Positions 25,349 to 32,822 of a DNA stretch of 33,224 bases are shown piece by piece (positions within the stretch are counted from its first letter, which is position 1; every line of letters starts with the position of its first letter). Source of the DNA: an uncultured Verrucomicrobiota bacterium. GTDB taxonomy: Bacteria > Verrucomicrobiota > Verrucomicrobiia > Limisphaerales > UBA9464. The stretch covers positions 1-33,224 of the forward strand of contig CAINWP010000329.1 in NCBI GenBank assembly GCA_903854475.1. Direction: 5' to 3'. The notes below the pieces were generated by a model. That model saw only the letters and a program-made list of their open reading frames with translations. It searched no databases and was not told where the DNA came from. Both the position numbers and the translations under genes were made by a program.

Positions 25349-26107
25349 TCAGAAGTAGTAATTGCCGAAGATGTGGACGATGCGGAGGTCCGGGCTGGGA
25401 GAGTTGGTGAGCTGGAAGCGGTTGCCGGGGACCCATTCGACGGAGCCATCGGACCACGCGCGATGGATGCCATCGAGTTCCTCGGCGTGGAACCGGAAGT
25501 CTGGATAGCGGGTGCTGGTGCGGCGGTGGAAGAATTCGAACCGCCGGGGCTCGGAGATCAGGAATTCGTCGAGGATATCGGTCCAGAGGGTGCCGCGCGA
25601 GGAGTTGAGTTTGTCGGCGGCGGAGCCCGGGTTGGCGAGGGTTGCGAATCCACCGGAGACCATGGTGGACTGTTCGATGGCACCCACGTAGAGGTATCCG
25701 GTGTAGATGCCGCCGCCGAACGCGGGGCCTTCGGCGAGGCCGGAGTCGACTGCCATTGGACAGTTGATCCAGCGGGGTTGATTGGCGCGCTTTGGCCAGG
25801 TTGGGAACTGGCCGGGCGGTAGCGTGGTCCCTAGGTAGCGGGCCATCGACTGGAGACGTTCGAGCCGGATGCCACCGGGCACCGAGGCGTCCATGGGTGG
25901 CAATTGATGGAAGTCGGAAAGGTAGGTGAGGTCGGCGATGGCGAACTGCCTGAGGTTATTGAGGCAGACAAGTCGGCGGGCCTTGAGCCGGGCGCGGCCG
26001 AGGGCAGGCAGGAGCAGCGAGGCGAGGAACGCAATGATCGCGATCACGACCAACAGTTCGATCAGGGTGAAGGCACCCGCGAAGCTGGGGCGCGGGGTGC
26101 GGATCAC
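25349..26107 (-). CDS. prepilin-type (type II pseudopilin-like) protein
   Basis: A class III signal is visible: a short basic leader, then [32 protein letters not shown], with prepilin peptidase cleavage expected before Phe13 and the conserved Glu at position 5 of the mature protein. The C-terminus has [14 protein letters not shown], similar to the DG-containing ending of the many verrucomicrobial H-x9-DG pseudopilins. The start is a GTG at 26107 whose GTGA overlaps the stop of the upstream gene. Such proteins may form secretion pseudopili or be surface proteins; the partner genes for a secretion system are not in this window. Confidence 0.85.
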   Translation of the reverse strand: MIRTPRPSFAGAFTLIELLVVIAIIAFLASLLLPALGRARLKARRLVCLNNLRQFAIADLTYLSDFHQLPPMDASVPGGIRLERLQSMARYLGTTLPPGQFPTWPKRANQPRWINCPMAVDSGLAEGPAFGGGIYTGYLYVGAIEQSTMVSGGFATLANPGSAADKLNSSRGTLWTDILDEFLISEPRRFEFFHRRTSTRYPDFRFHAEELDGIHRAWSDGSVEWVPGNRFQLTNSPSPDLRIVHIFGNYYF

Positions 26108-27045
26108 GGCTGGACGACCCGGAAGTAGCGGGCGGCGACGGTGGCGGAGATTTCGATGGGGATCGAGGCTTTGCCGGAGTCGTCGATGGTTCCCGAGGCC
26201 ACGGTGCTCCATCCGTTGAGGGGCAGGGCGAGGTCCGTGCTGGCGACGAGAGTGAAGGTGGAACCCGGGGTGCCTTCGGAGATACGGATGCGCAGGGAGT
26301 CGCCCGAGGTTTTGGTGCCGGAGAGGACCGGTGGTTGGGGACGGACAGAAGACCTGCCGGTGAACGTGAAGTCTCCGACGTCGCGAAGTGCGTCGGCGGG
26401 GGTGGCGTACAGGAAATTGGCGATCTCGAACGACACGGCGAGGTTGCCGGACAGGGTGAAGCCGTCCGGATGCTCGGTGACTTGGACGTTGAGGATGTCG
26501 AAGTTGGCGACGCTGGGGGCGATGTTGCCCTTGAGGTGCCAGCCTGAGCCGCCGAAGCGGTGGCGTGCGGCGCTGTATAGGAGCGTGTAGTCACCGTAGA
26601 GCAGACCGCCCCCGCTGCTGACCTTGAAGCGGACGATGCCCCCGAGGCCGATGCTTCCGGTGTGGCTGGTGAGTTCGCCGGAGGTGTACTCGAAGGTGGT
26701 GGGCTGGGTGGTCCGGCCCATCTGGTTCGTGACGGTGGGCCCGTTCATGAGCAGGACCAATCCGGAATACGAGGTGGTGGGAAGGGGGTCCGACAGGATC
26801 TGGTCGTAGTTGCGGGCGTTGCCGGCGGCCTGATCGAAGAAGGCGTCCAACCGGAGCACGGGCATCGCGGCACCGAGGCCGGAGGCCAGGGAGTCCCAGG
26901 CAGATTCATCCAGGTCCAGTCGGGCCTCGCCCGACATGAGGGCGTCGGCGAGCAGGCTCGTGGCCTGGGAAAAAAGTGCGACTGCCGGCAAAAAGGCTGC
27001 CCGGATGAGGCGACGCGCGGGATAGATTCTGAAGGCTTGGGCCAT
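26104..27045 (-). CDS. secreted paralog of the PEP-CTERM protein, without sorting signal
   Basis: This 313-residue protein has an N-terminal hydrophobic export segment (about residues 14-33). Residues 40-235 are a paralog of the next upstream gene, sharing [54 protein letters not shown], then [16 protein letters not shown]. It lacks the PEP-CTERM tail and instead has a ~70-residue C-terminal beta-rich segment ([22 protein letters not shown] then ARYFRVVQP), a form frequent at the end of exported proteins in this phylum. It starts 3 bp after the PEP-CTERM gene stop. Function unknown. Confidence 0.8.
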   Translation of the reverse strand: MAQAFRIYPARRLIRAAFLPAVALFSQATSLLADALMSGEARLDLDESAWDSLASGLGAAMPVLRLDAFFDQAAGNARNYDQILSDPLPTTSYSGLVLLMNGPTVTNQMGRTTQPTTFEYTSGELTSHTGSIGLGGIVRFKVSSGGGLLYGDYTLLYSAARHRFGGSGWHLKGNIAPSVANFDILNVQVTEHPDGFTLSGNLAVSFEIANFLYATPADALRDVGDFTFTGRSSVRPQPPVLSGTKTSGDSLRIRISEGTPGSTFTLVASTDLALPLNGWSTVASGTIDDSGKASIPIEISATVAARYFRVVQP

Positions 27046-27048
27046 GGC

Positions 27049-27801
27049 TCAGCGACCCGACATGGAACGGTGGGCCCGGCGTGAGAACGGCAACAGTGCA
27101 GCGAGCGAGAGCAGCGCGATCGTGGACGGTTCGGGAACCGCATTGACGCCGGTGAAGGTGAAGGTTCCGACGTTTCGGAGGGTGTCGGTCGGGGTGTTCA
27201 AGAGTAAGTTGGCCACTTCGAAGGTGACACCCATGTCGCCGGACAGCGTGAACCCGGCCGGGGATTCCGCGATGCTGACGCTGGTCAGGTCGAAGAGCGC
27301 GGCGGCCGGAGGGATGTTGCCCTTGAGGAACCATCCACTTCCGCCGACGAGCGTGCGGTTGATGTCGTACTGGAGGGTCAGGTCTCCCATGAGTAGGGAT
27401 CCGCCGATGCCACCGAAGACGTCGAAGCGTGCGACGCCGCCGAGGCCGATGACACCGGTGTGCCCTGCAAGGTCGCCGGCGGAGTAGGAGAAGGTGGTAG
27501 GCTGGGCGGTGCGGCCGTCGAGGTTAACGACGGATGTGCCATTCATCCCGTAGATCTGACCCGTATAAGTCGAGCCGGGGATCAGGTCGGTGCCGAGTTG
27601 GGCGGCGGTCCGGGAGGCGGACTCGGACTGGTTGAAGTAGGTGGAGAGGGTGAGGACGGGTGCTGGTCCTAGGCCGGAGCCGAGGGCTTCGACGCCCGAC
27701 TGGCTGTAGTTGAGGATGGCGGAGCCGCTGGAGAGGGTTGCGGCGAGGGTGGTCAGCCCGGCGAGGGCGGCGGTGGCGAGGGTTAGGGCGGCTTTGTTCA
27801 T
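27049..27801 (-). CDS. PEP-CTERM exported protein
   Basis: This 250-residue protein has a signal peptide (MNKAALTLATAALAGLTTLA) and a C-terminal PEP-CTERM sorting signal: VPEPSTIALLSLAALLPFSRR, with PEP at 223-225, a hydrophobic helix and a basic end. Such proteins are processed by an exosortase (EpsH) and released to the surface or matrix; that enzyme is not in this window. The central domain is shared with the downstream gene, evidence of tandem duplication. A hairpin covers its ribosome binding site (27804-27824), and a RegA-like inverted repeat lies 70 bp upstream. Function unknown. Confidence 0.88.
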   Translation of the reverse strand: MNKAALTLATAALAGLTTLAATLSSGSAILNYSQSGVEALGSGLGPAPVLTLSTYFNQSESASRTAAQLGTDLIPGSTYTGQIYGMNGTSVVNLDGRTAQPTTFSYSAGDLAGHTGVIGLGGVARFDVFGGIGGSLLMGDLTLQYDINRTLVGGSGWFLKGNIPPAAALFDLTSVSIAESPAGFTLSGDMGVTFEVANLLLNTPTDTLRNVGTFTFTGVNAVPEPSTIALLSLAALLPFSRRAHRSMSGR

Positions 27802-27803
27802 GC

Positions 27804-27824
27804 GATCCCCGGAAATGGGGGATC
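27804..27824 (-). promoter_or_regulatory. hairpin over the ribosome binding site of the PEP-CTERM gene
   Basis: On the minus strand GATCCCC, a 7-nt loop, and GGGGATC form a perfect 7-bp stem that ends 2 nt before the ATG at 27801. The Shine-Dalgarno-like GGGGA lies in the second arm, so folding would hide it. This suggests control of translation of the PEP-CTERM operon. Confidence 0.5.
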
Positions 27825-27870
27825 TGGTAGTGTGTTGCCATCGACGGTGGTCGCATCAAGAATGGTACAT

Positions 27871-27885
27871 GCGGCAAATTGCCGC
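27871..27885. promoter_or_regulatory. RegA-like inverted repeat upstream of the PEP-CTERM operon
   Basis: GCGGC-AAATT-GCCGC, perfect half-sites with a 5-bp spacer (the dyad extends to 7+7 around one base). It lies 70 bp upstream of the PEP-CTERM start and 23 bp after the cytochrome stop. No T-run follows on the minus strand, so a terminator is less likely. Confidence 0.5.
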
Positions 27886-27908
27886 CCGCAGGTGCCCCTT
27901 CCAAGAGA

Positions 27909-28859
27909 TCATTCAGAGAGGATCGCATCCCATCGGTAACCGTAGACCCAATCGATGAGGAGATCGCGTTCGGCCGGCGGTATCTTCGCTCCGAGCGCGG
28001 GCATCGGGACCGTTCCCCATTTTCCAGAACCACCGTTCATCACTTGAACCATGAGGATCGCCCGGGCATCAGGAGCATCTTTATAACGCGCTGCCACGTC
28101 CCGTAAAGCCGGGCCAACTGCCTTAATGTCCGGGTTGTGGCAGTTCATGCAGGTATGCTTGCTCGCCAGCGCAATGCTCGCCTTGTTGTTGGCCGACAGG
28201 AACCGTGAAGCCATCAGTTGCCACTCTCCTGAAACCTTCAGAGGAATTCCGAAGACGTTCACCTGGCCTGGTGGTACATCCCGATCCCTCAAAGTCCGAG
28301 GAAGCACCAGCGTCACCTCGCCTGAATCACCTCGGACGACGGCCTTGCCTGAACCATCGAATCTGGGCGCTACGAACGAGACGTTGGTGAGCTGCACATA
28401 CTTGTTGGCCAACGGTAGTGCATCCTTGAAGAACGATGCACCGCGAGGTTCGGACGCTCCGAAGGCTCGGTTGGTCGCATTCACCGTGACCGCCCCTTCC
28501 CGCGCTATCAGCGCTCCGAATCCCATCGGGCCCGTGCCGAGTTTTCCGGATAGCGACAGCTCGTTCCGGACGACTACCTTTGCAGCATCGGCCTTGGCAA
28601 AATGAACGGGGACCGCCGCTTCACCGGGTGCCTGGACATAGGCCAAGACCGAACCGTCCTGCAAAGTCGCACGTGCACTGACAATGCCATTGATTTCGTG
28701 GGTCGTGTCGGAATCGGTGACCTTGGAAGAAGCTGGGTCGAGACTCTTCAGCACCGTGGCGATGTTCGCCGCCTCAAGACCTCCCGCGAGCACGACTCCT
28801 GACAGCGCGACGATCCATTTCTCGAGGGCGTTCCGACCGATCCAATTGTTTCGCTTCAT
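27909..28859 (-). CDS. exported c-type cytochrome with N-terminal beta-rich domain
   Basis: The 316-residue protein has a signal segment (ALEKWIVALSGVVLAGGLEAAN). A central region of about 190 residues with several VxL-type strands (residues 35-225) matches no family I can name. The C-terminal domain is a class I cytochrome c: KHTCMNCHNPDIKAVGPALRDVAARYKD (Cys237, Cys240, His241) and WGTVPMPALG with Met286 as the likely sixth ligand, like c551-type cytochromes. The start is the ATG at 28859, chosen from the signal; the frame is open to 28949. It is downstream of regA, with a RegA-like half-palindrome 51 bp before its start. Confidence 0.9.
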   Translation of the reverse strand: MKRNNWIGRNALEKWIVALSGVVLAGGLEAANIATVLKSLDPASSKVTDSDTTHEINGIVSARATLQDGSVLAYVQAPGEAAVPVHFAKADAAKVVVRNELSLSGKLGTGPMGFGALIAREGAVTVNATNRAFGASEPRGASFFKDALPLANKYVQLTNVSFVAPRFDGSGKAVVRGDSGEVTLVLPRTLRDRDVPPGQVNVFGIPLKVSGEWQLMASRFLSANNKASIALASKHTCMNCHNPDIKAVGPALRDVAARYKDAPDARAILMVQVMNGGSGKWGTVPMPALGAKIPPAERDLLIDWVYGYRWDAILSE

Positions 28860-28909
28860 GGGAGAGAAGCATAGCGGGCACGCACTGCGATGATTCAAAC
28901 GTTTAGACT

Positions 28910-28924
28910 GCGGCAAAATGCCCT
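28910..28924. promoter_or_regulatory. RegA-like site upstream of the cytochrome gene
   Basis: GCGGC-AAAAT-GCCCT; the left half and spacer are identical to the site at 32784-32798 and the right half is degenerate. It lies 51 bp upstream of the cytochrome start, in the 103-bp gap after the response regulator gene. Confidence 0.45.
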
Positions 28925-28962
28925 GATCAGCGAGCCAACGGAAGGACATGTGAGGTCATGCA

Positions 28963-29505
28963 TCAACGGATTGGGGGATATTTGCCCAGCTTGCGTTGGA
29001 GGGTGCGTCGATCGATCCCGAGCCAACGGGCAGCCTGCGAGACGTTTCCGTCGCAGTCGGTCAGGACCCGTTGGATATGCTCCCACTCCACCCGGTCGAG
29101 GGAAGGTGTCTCCGGCGGAACCTCCTTGGAGTTGCTCTGGATGAGCCGCTCCCCCCGCAAGGCGGCGAGGATCTGTTCCGCGTCTGCCGGCTTGGTCAGG
29201 TAGTCGCGGGCTCCCCATCGGACTGCCTCCATCGCAGTCGCGATGCTGCCGAAACTGGTGAGCACCACGACAGGCCTCTCGGGATGCTCGGCATGGAGTT
29301 CGCGGACCAGACTGAGCCCATGACCGTCCGGAAGGCGCAGGTCGACAACGGCGGCATCCGGTCCGTCTTGTCTCCATGTCACCATGGCCGCAGCGCAGCT
29401 GCCTGAGACAAACACTTCGCATCCCCTGGCGACTAGAGCTTTGCGGAGGCGTTCTGAGAAGACTTGGTCGTCCTCGACCAGCAGGAGCGAGGTGTGATTC
29501 TTCAT
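28963..29505 (-). CDS. regA: RegA/PrrA-like response regulator
   Basis: This 180-residue two-domain regulator has a receiver domain with the acidic pocket LVEDD (Asp12, Asp13), phospho-acceptor Asp55 in VVDLRLPDG, Thr/Ser in VLTSFGS and Lys105 in YLTKP. The C-terminus is a Fis-type helix-turn-helix (DGNVSQAARWLGIDRRTLQRKLGK, residues 152-175), the architecture and size of RegA/PrrA/ActR. The start ATG overlaps the kinase stop (ATGA). In Proteobacteria, RegA controls respiratory and other energy genes according to redox state. The neighbouring copper-chaperone and cytochrome genes suggest a similar role here. Confidence 0.92.
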   Translation of the reverse strand: MKNHTSLLLVEDDQVFSERLRKALVARGCEVFVSGSCAAAMVTWRQDGPDAAVVDLRLPDGHGLSLVRELHAEHPERPVVVLTSFGSIATAMEAVRWGARDYLTKPADAEQILAALRGERLIQSNSKEVPPETPSLDRVEWEHIQRVLTDCDGNVSQAARWLGIDRRTLQRKLGKYPPIR

Positions 29506-30770
29506 GACTCGCGGATCGCAGGATGCGGGATGAACAGGACAGCGTCGGTTCTTCCGTCGGATGTGGTTTCGAGGTTGAAGGATCCTCCCAGCCGATCGGC
29601 AAGCAGGCGCACGAGGAACAAGCCGAGGCCGGTTCCCTTCCCGGGCGGCTTGGTTGTGAAGAACGGTTCTCCTGCACGGATACGCACTTCTTCTGGAATA
29701 GGGGTGCCTCGATTCGAGATCCGGAACAGGATCCCGTTGACAGGCCGTTCCACGGAACACTGGACATCTTGACCCGGCAGACTCGCGTCGATTCCGTTTC
29801 TCACGAGCGCCACCAGCGCTTGGATGAGGGCTTCCGGGGGTGCATGAACCTCGATCCCGGATGCCTGGGCTCTGCAAGACAATCGATCAGGAAACCGCTC
29901 GCCAAGTTCCACCAGCACCTGATCCACCGGGATGGTATGTGGTTGATCCCCGGACTGGGTCTGTAGTCGGTCGAGAATCCGCCGACAGCGATGGGATTCT
30001 TCACGGATCAGGTCGGCGTCCTCTGCAAGATCTGGATCCTGCGGATACCTTCTGGCTGCCCGAGCGAGTTCACCCGCGGCGATGGTGATCGTTCCGAGAG
30101 GAGTGCCCAATTCATGAGCCGCACCGGCAGCCAGCGTGGCCAAGGCGGCGAAACGTTCATTGCGGACCACCGCCTGACGTGCGAGTCCGAGTTCCAAGCC
30201 ACGCCGGATTAGCGCCTGTTGCAGCCTGCTGGCAAAGAAGACGATCGCAACCGACGTCAGGATGAATGCAGTGAGCATTCCTTGCAGGTGGGTCTTCAGG
30301 GGGAGGCCGGGACCCACGCCACAAACAGCCTCGCTCAGACGGGGCAACGGCCAGAGGCCAAAGAATAGAGCAGCGAAACCGGAGCAACAGACCCCGGCCA
30401 CCAAAGTGGTCCAGAGAGGTGGCAAGGCGACCGCGGCAAGCGCGAGGTGGGCCAGATAGAAAGTGCTGAACGGATTGTGCGGACCACCGGTATAATGCAG
30501 GACGGTGGTCAATTGGAGGGCATCCAACACCATGCACGATGCGAGAAACGGAGGGGATTCGCCGCTTCCCACAGGAACCCTGTGAAGCACCAAATTCGTG
30601 AAGACGGTGAATCCGATGCAGATCCAAACGACGAGCATCGGCAGAGGTATTTGGAGCACAAGATTGACCCAAAGGACCGTGGCTGCCTGTCCTCCGGCGG
30701 ACGTCCACCGGAGTCGGCGCAGCCAAGGTAGCGTCAACTCGGATATCCTTGATGATTGAGCCTCCATCAT
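29502..30770 (-). CDS. regB: RegB/PrrB-like redox-sensing histidine kinase
   Basis: This 422-residue kinase has about six membrane helices in the first 185 residues. The loop YTGGPHNPFSTFYL (GGPHNPF at 95-101) matches the ubiquinone-linked GGxxNPF motif of RegB. The H-box AAGAAHELGTPLGTI carries the phospho-His219 in the RegB form. Cys262 in EESHRCRRIL is at the place of the redox-active Cys of RegB. The ATP-binding part has an N-box (VRNGIDAS) and GKGTGLGLFLV. The ATG overlaps the stop of the SCO-CusF gene and its own stop overlaps regA, so all three are translationally coupled. Confidence 0.93.
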   Translation of the reverse strand: MMEAQSSRISELTLPWLRRLRWTSAGGQAATVLWVNLVLQIPLPMLVVWICIGFTVFTNLVLHRVPVGSGESPPFLASCMVLDALQLTTVLHYTGGPHNPFSTFYLAHLALAAVALPPLWTTLVAGVCCSGFAALFFGLWPLPRLSEAVCGVGPGLPLKTHLQGMLTAFILTSVAIVFFASRLQQALIRRGLELGLARQAVVRNERFAALATLAAGAAHELGTPLGTITIAAGELARAARRYPQDPDLAEDADLIREESHRCRRILDRLQTQSGDQPHTIPVDQVLVELGERFPDRLSCRAQASGIEVHAPPEALIQALVALVRNGIDASLPGQDVQCSVERPVNGILFRISNRGTPIPEEVRIRAGEPFFTTKPPGKGTGLGLFLVRLLADRLGGSFNLETTSDGRTDAVLFIPHPAIRES

Positions 30771-31636
30771 CTGCTCCTGCTGGCTTCAAGCAGGGTCTTT
30801 GCCAACTCTGTCGCCGTCCAACCATTGCCGTCGAATTGACGGTGAATTCTTCCAGTGGCATCGAGAACCACGGTTCGAAGATTGTGCGAAAACCCGTCAC
30901 TGTCAGGGACTATTCTCAGATCGAGGCGTGGCGCGATATTCGACAGGGTGTTGGCGCTCAGCACTCCGAACGACCATCCGGTTGATACGCCCTCCCTTGA
31001 GGCCTCTGCATATCGGCCGAGTACCTCCGGAGTGTCGAAGCCTGGATCGAAGGAAAGAGACAGCAGTTTCCAACGGGTGGACCCGTCTGAGTTTTTTAGA
31101 AGGAGTTCCCGTGCATCATGGAAGTTGCGAGTCATTCTCGGACAAAATTCCGGAAGTGGACAGCGGGTGAACACGAAGGTGAACGCCACCGAGTTTCCCC
31201 GATAATCGGAGATTCGCCGGATACTTCGGTCCTCCGCCAGCCATTCGAAATCGGGCATCATCTGCCCGTTGGTCAACTCGGAACCGGTTTGGCGGATGGA
31301 TGCAGAAGCAGGTGCTTTCGGCGTCTGATGCCCGGTCCTCTCGATAGAATCTATCCAATGTTCATCGGCTCCGATGTGGATTCGAAAACGCACCTCGTCG
31401 CCCTCCCTGAGTCCATTCAACGAATTGGAATCCCGAACATTGAGGGTCATGGTCATCTTTGGCATCACACCGGGGATCTCGTCGTGGCGGATCACGACAG
31501 AGTGTCCGTCTGTCGAAAATTCACGGATTATGCCTGTCGCGTCATGGGACCTGACCGTCTTCGGCGACACAGGCGCTCGATCACATCCGACGATGATTAA
31601 CAGGAGCGCCAGGAGAGGTGATGTGATCCTTTGCAT
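30767..31636 (-). CDS. SCO1/SenC-type copper chaperone lipoprotein with N-terminal CusF-like domain
   Basis: The N-terminus is a lipoprotein signal (lipobox IVGC, Cys18). Residues about 30-100 form a CusF-like copper-binding domain: VVIRHDEIPGVMPKMTMTL supplies His51, Met61 and Met63, spaced as the CusF ligands. Residues 120-289 are a SCO1/SenC thioredoxin fold. The copper motif is TRCPLPEFCPRM, where the two Cys (159, 165) are five residues apart rather than the usual three; the later ligand His251 lies in FSHNLRTVVLD. SCO proteins deliver copper to the CuA site of cytochrome oxidase or act as thiol redox factors. Start fixed by the signal peptide. Translationally coupled to the kinase. Confidence 0.9.
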   Translation of the reverse strand: MQRITSPLLALLLIIVGCDRAPVSPKTVRSHDATGIIREFSTDGHSVVIRHDEIPGVMPKMTMTLNVRDSNSLNGLREGDEVRFRIHIGADEHWIDSIERTGHQTPKAPASASIRQTGSELTNGQMMPDFEWLAEDRSIRRISDYRGNSVAFTFVFTRCPLPEFCPRMTRNFHDARELLLKNSDGSTRWKLLSLSFDPGFDTPEVLGRYAEASREGVSTGWSFGVLSANTLSNIAPRLDLRIVPDSDGFSHNLRTVVLDATGRIHRQFDGNGWTATELAKTLLEASRSR

Positions 31637-31683
31637 TCGGTGGTTGGAATACGGATGTCGAGGCCTTGTTCCGATTTCGGGTG

Positions 31684-32445
31684 TCAACGTTGTACGTTTG
31701 TTCGAAGGCGCACCATCGACTGGACAACCTCGGCCGGCATGCCCCTGTCCAGTCCGTCGAAGTGGAATCGAAGTGCACCCTGCTTGTCGAAAAGAGCGAC
31801 TTTCCTGAGATCCTTGAAATCTGAGGGATGGCTCGCCGGAATCGAAATCGCGGATTGATGGAGCCCGATCTGATCGATCAATGGATAGATCGCGGTCTTT
31901 TCCCCCGTCAGGAACAACCATCGGTTTGGATCGGCCCGAAAACGAGTGGCGAACCGGTTCAATACCTCCGGGGTGTCGGATCTTGGATCCACCGTAAGTG
32001 AAACCAGGACCGCATCTTCGACACCGGAGATCATGGACTGTAATTCTGCCATCCTGAGGTTTACTTTGAGGCAAGCGCTGTCACATCCGGTGAACACGAG
32101 GTTCATGATCACGAACCGGTTCTCCAGATTCGTTCTAGAAATCCGTCGGCCGTTCCTTTCGATGAGATTGAAATCGGGGATTACGTGGCACCCTTTGACC
32201 GGCATCGTCATCTCGTGTTGCTGGGTCTGCTGGATGTGGGAAAGCCACGAGGAGAGGGTGATGAGGGCAACCACCGCCCCCGTCCAGAGGAACACTTGCC
32301 TCGACCGGCCAAGTGAATCTTGTTGATGATTCGAGATGGTTCCTTCGGCTGAACTTGCCATGGGTCGGTGATTTTCCGGGGTGGCCGGCAGGTCTAAACT
32401 TCCTTTCGAGGCGAGTTGGTATCTGGACTGTGTTATTTCGGACAT
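31684..32445 (-). CDS. membrane-anchored SCO1/SenC family protein
   Basis: This 253-residue protein is anchored by one helix (VFLWTGAVVALITLSSWL, about 51-68) after an N-terminal cytoplasmic stretch. It is followed by a SCO fold: HVIPDFNLIERNGRRISRTNLENRFVIMNLVFTGCDSACLKV, with the classic CxxxC (Cys121, Cys125), then LVSLTVDPRSDTPEVLNRFATRF. The final ligand is probably the His in ASHPSDFKDLRKVALFD. The first ATG overlaps the upstream HMA gene by 13 bp; an ATG at 32361 would give a shorter tail. Two SCO genes in a row suggest separate steps in copper delivery or oxidation. Confidence 0.9.
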   Translation of the reverse strand: MSEITQSRYQLASKGSLDLPATPENHRPMASSAEGTISNHQQDSLGRSRQVFLWTGAVVALITLSSWLSHIQQTQQHEMTMPVKGCHVIPDFNLIERNGRRISRTNLENRFVIMNLVFTGCDSACLKVNLRMAELQSMISGVEDAVLVSLTVDPRSDTPEVLNRFATRFRADPNRWLFLTGEKTAIYPLIDQIGLHQSAISIPASHPSDFKDLRKVALFDKQGALRFHFDGLDRGMPAEVVQSMVRLRTNVQR

Positions 32446-32732
32446 GTGGTGATGTCGTAGCCTGATTGCTGGATGACCTTGACCAGGGCGTTCGATGAGA
32501 CGGTGTTGGTGTCGAAGCGGATGATCGCCGTTCGGTTGGAGAATGAAACCTGGGCGTCGACCACCCCGTTCAGTCGACGGAGTTCAGAACGAATTCCACC
32601 TGCGCATCCCTCGCAATGCATTCCATGGATTCCGAAAAGATTGGTCGCGTTGGGAGGGCGTTTGCGGGAATCAGCTGCGGTCAGACACAGAGCCATTCCG
32701 CCAACGCCCAAGGTAACCAGGATCCATCTCAT
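32433..32732 (-). CDS. exported heavy-metal-associated (HMA) domain protein
   Basis: This 99-residue protein has a signal peptide (MRWILVTLGVGGMALCLTAA) and one HMA ferredoxin-like domain. The metal site is GIHGMHCEGCAGGI (Cys40, Cys43), and the domain runs to VIQQSGYDITTC. In layout it resembles MerP or a periplasmic CopZ-like chaperone, most likely carrying Cu(I), given the two SCO proteins that follow. It is the first gene of the copper/RegBA operon; a perfect RegA-like inverted repeat lies 52 bp upstream of its start. Confidence 0.88.
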   Translation of the reverse strand: MRWILVTLGVGGMALCLTAADSRKRPPNATNLFGIHGMHCEGCAGGIRSELRRLNGVVDAQVSFSNRTAIIRFDTNTVSSNALVKVIQQSGYDITTCPK

Positions 32733-32763
32733 GCTGGGCTCATGATGCGAATGATCCTGATAT

Positions 32764-32779
32764 CCAAGTCGAGGCTTGG
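32764..32779. promoter_or_regulatory. short dyad CCAAG-N6-CTTGG upstream of the HMA operon
   Basis: A 5-bp inverted repeat with a 6-bp spacer, between the RegA-like site and the HMA start. It may be a second operator or chance. Confidence 0.25.
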
Positions 32780-32783
32780 AGGT

Positions 32784-32798
32784 GCGGCAAAATGCCGC
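32784..32798. promoter_or_regulatory. RegA-like inverted repeat upstream of the HMA-SCO-RegBA operon
   Basis: GCGGC-AAAAT-GCCGC, perfect half-sites, 52 bp upstream of the HMA gene start and 25 bp after the uxaA copy 2 stop. There is no T-run after the dyad on the minus strand. The form GCGGC-N5-GCCGC fits the general GCGNC-N-GNCGC consensus of RegA/PrrA. Confidence 0.55.
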
Positions 32799-32822
32799 CG
32801 ACCATTTCTCCGTTTGCTCGTC

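Noticed and set aside
24187-25473. 428-residue minus-strand frame, very rich in Arg, Pro and Ser
   Set aside because: Out-of-frame reading of the DJ-1 gene; low-complexity translation typical of GC-rich shadow frames.
27871-27885. GCGGCAAATTGCCGC read as a rho-independent terminator of the cytochrome gene
   Set aside because: No run of T follows on the minus strand, and closely similar sequences at 28910 and 32784 lie upstream of other genes, so an operator is more likely, though not proven.
30697-30706. CGGACGTCCA, a near copy of the cas-operon palindrome
   Set aside because: Nine of ten bases, within the kinase coding sequence, not a perfect palindrome; treated as chance.
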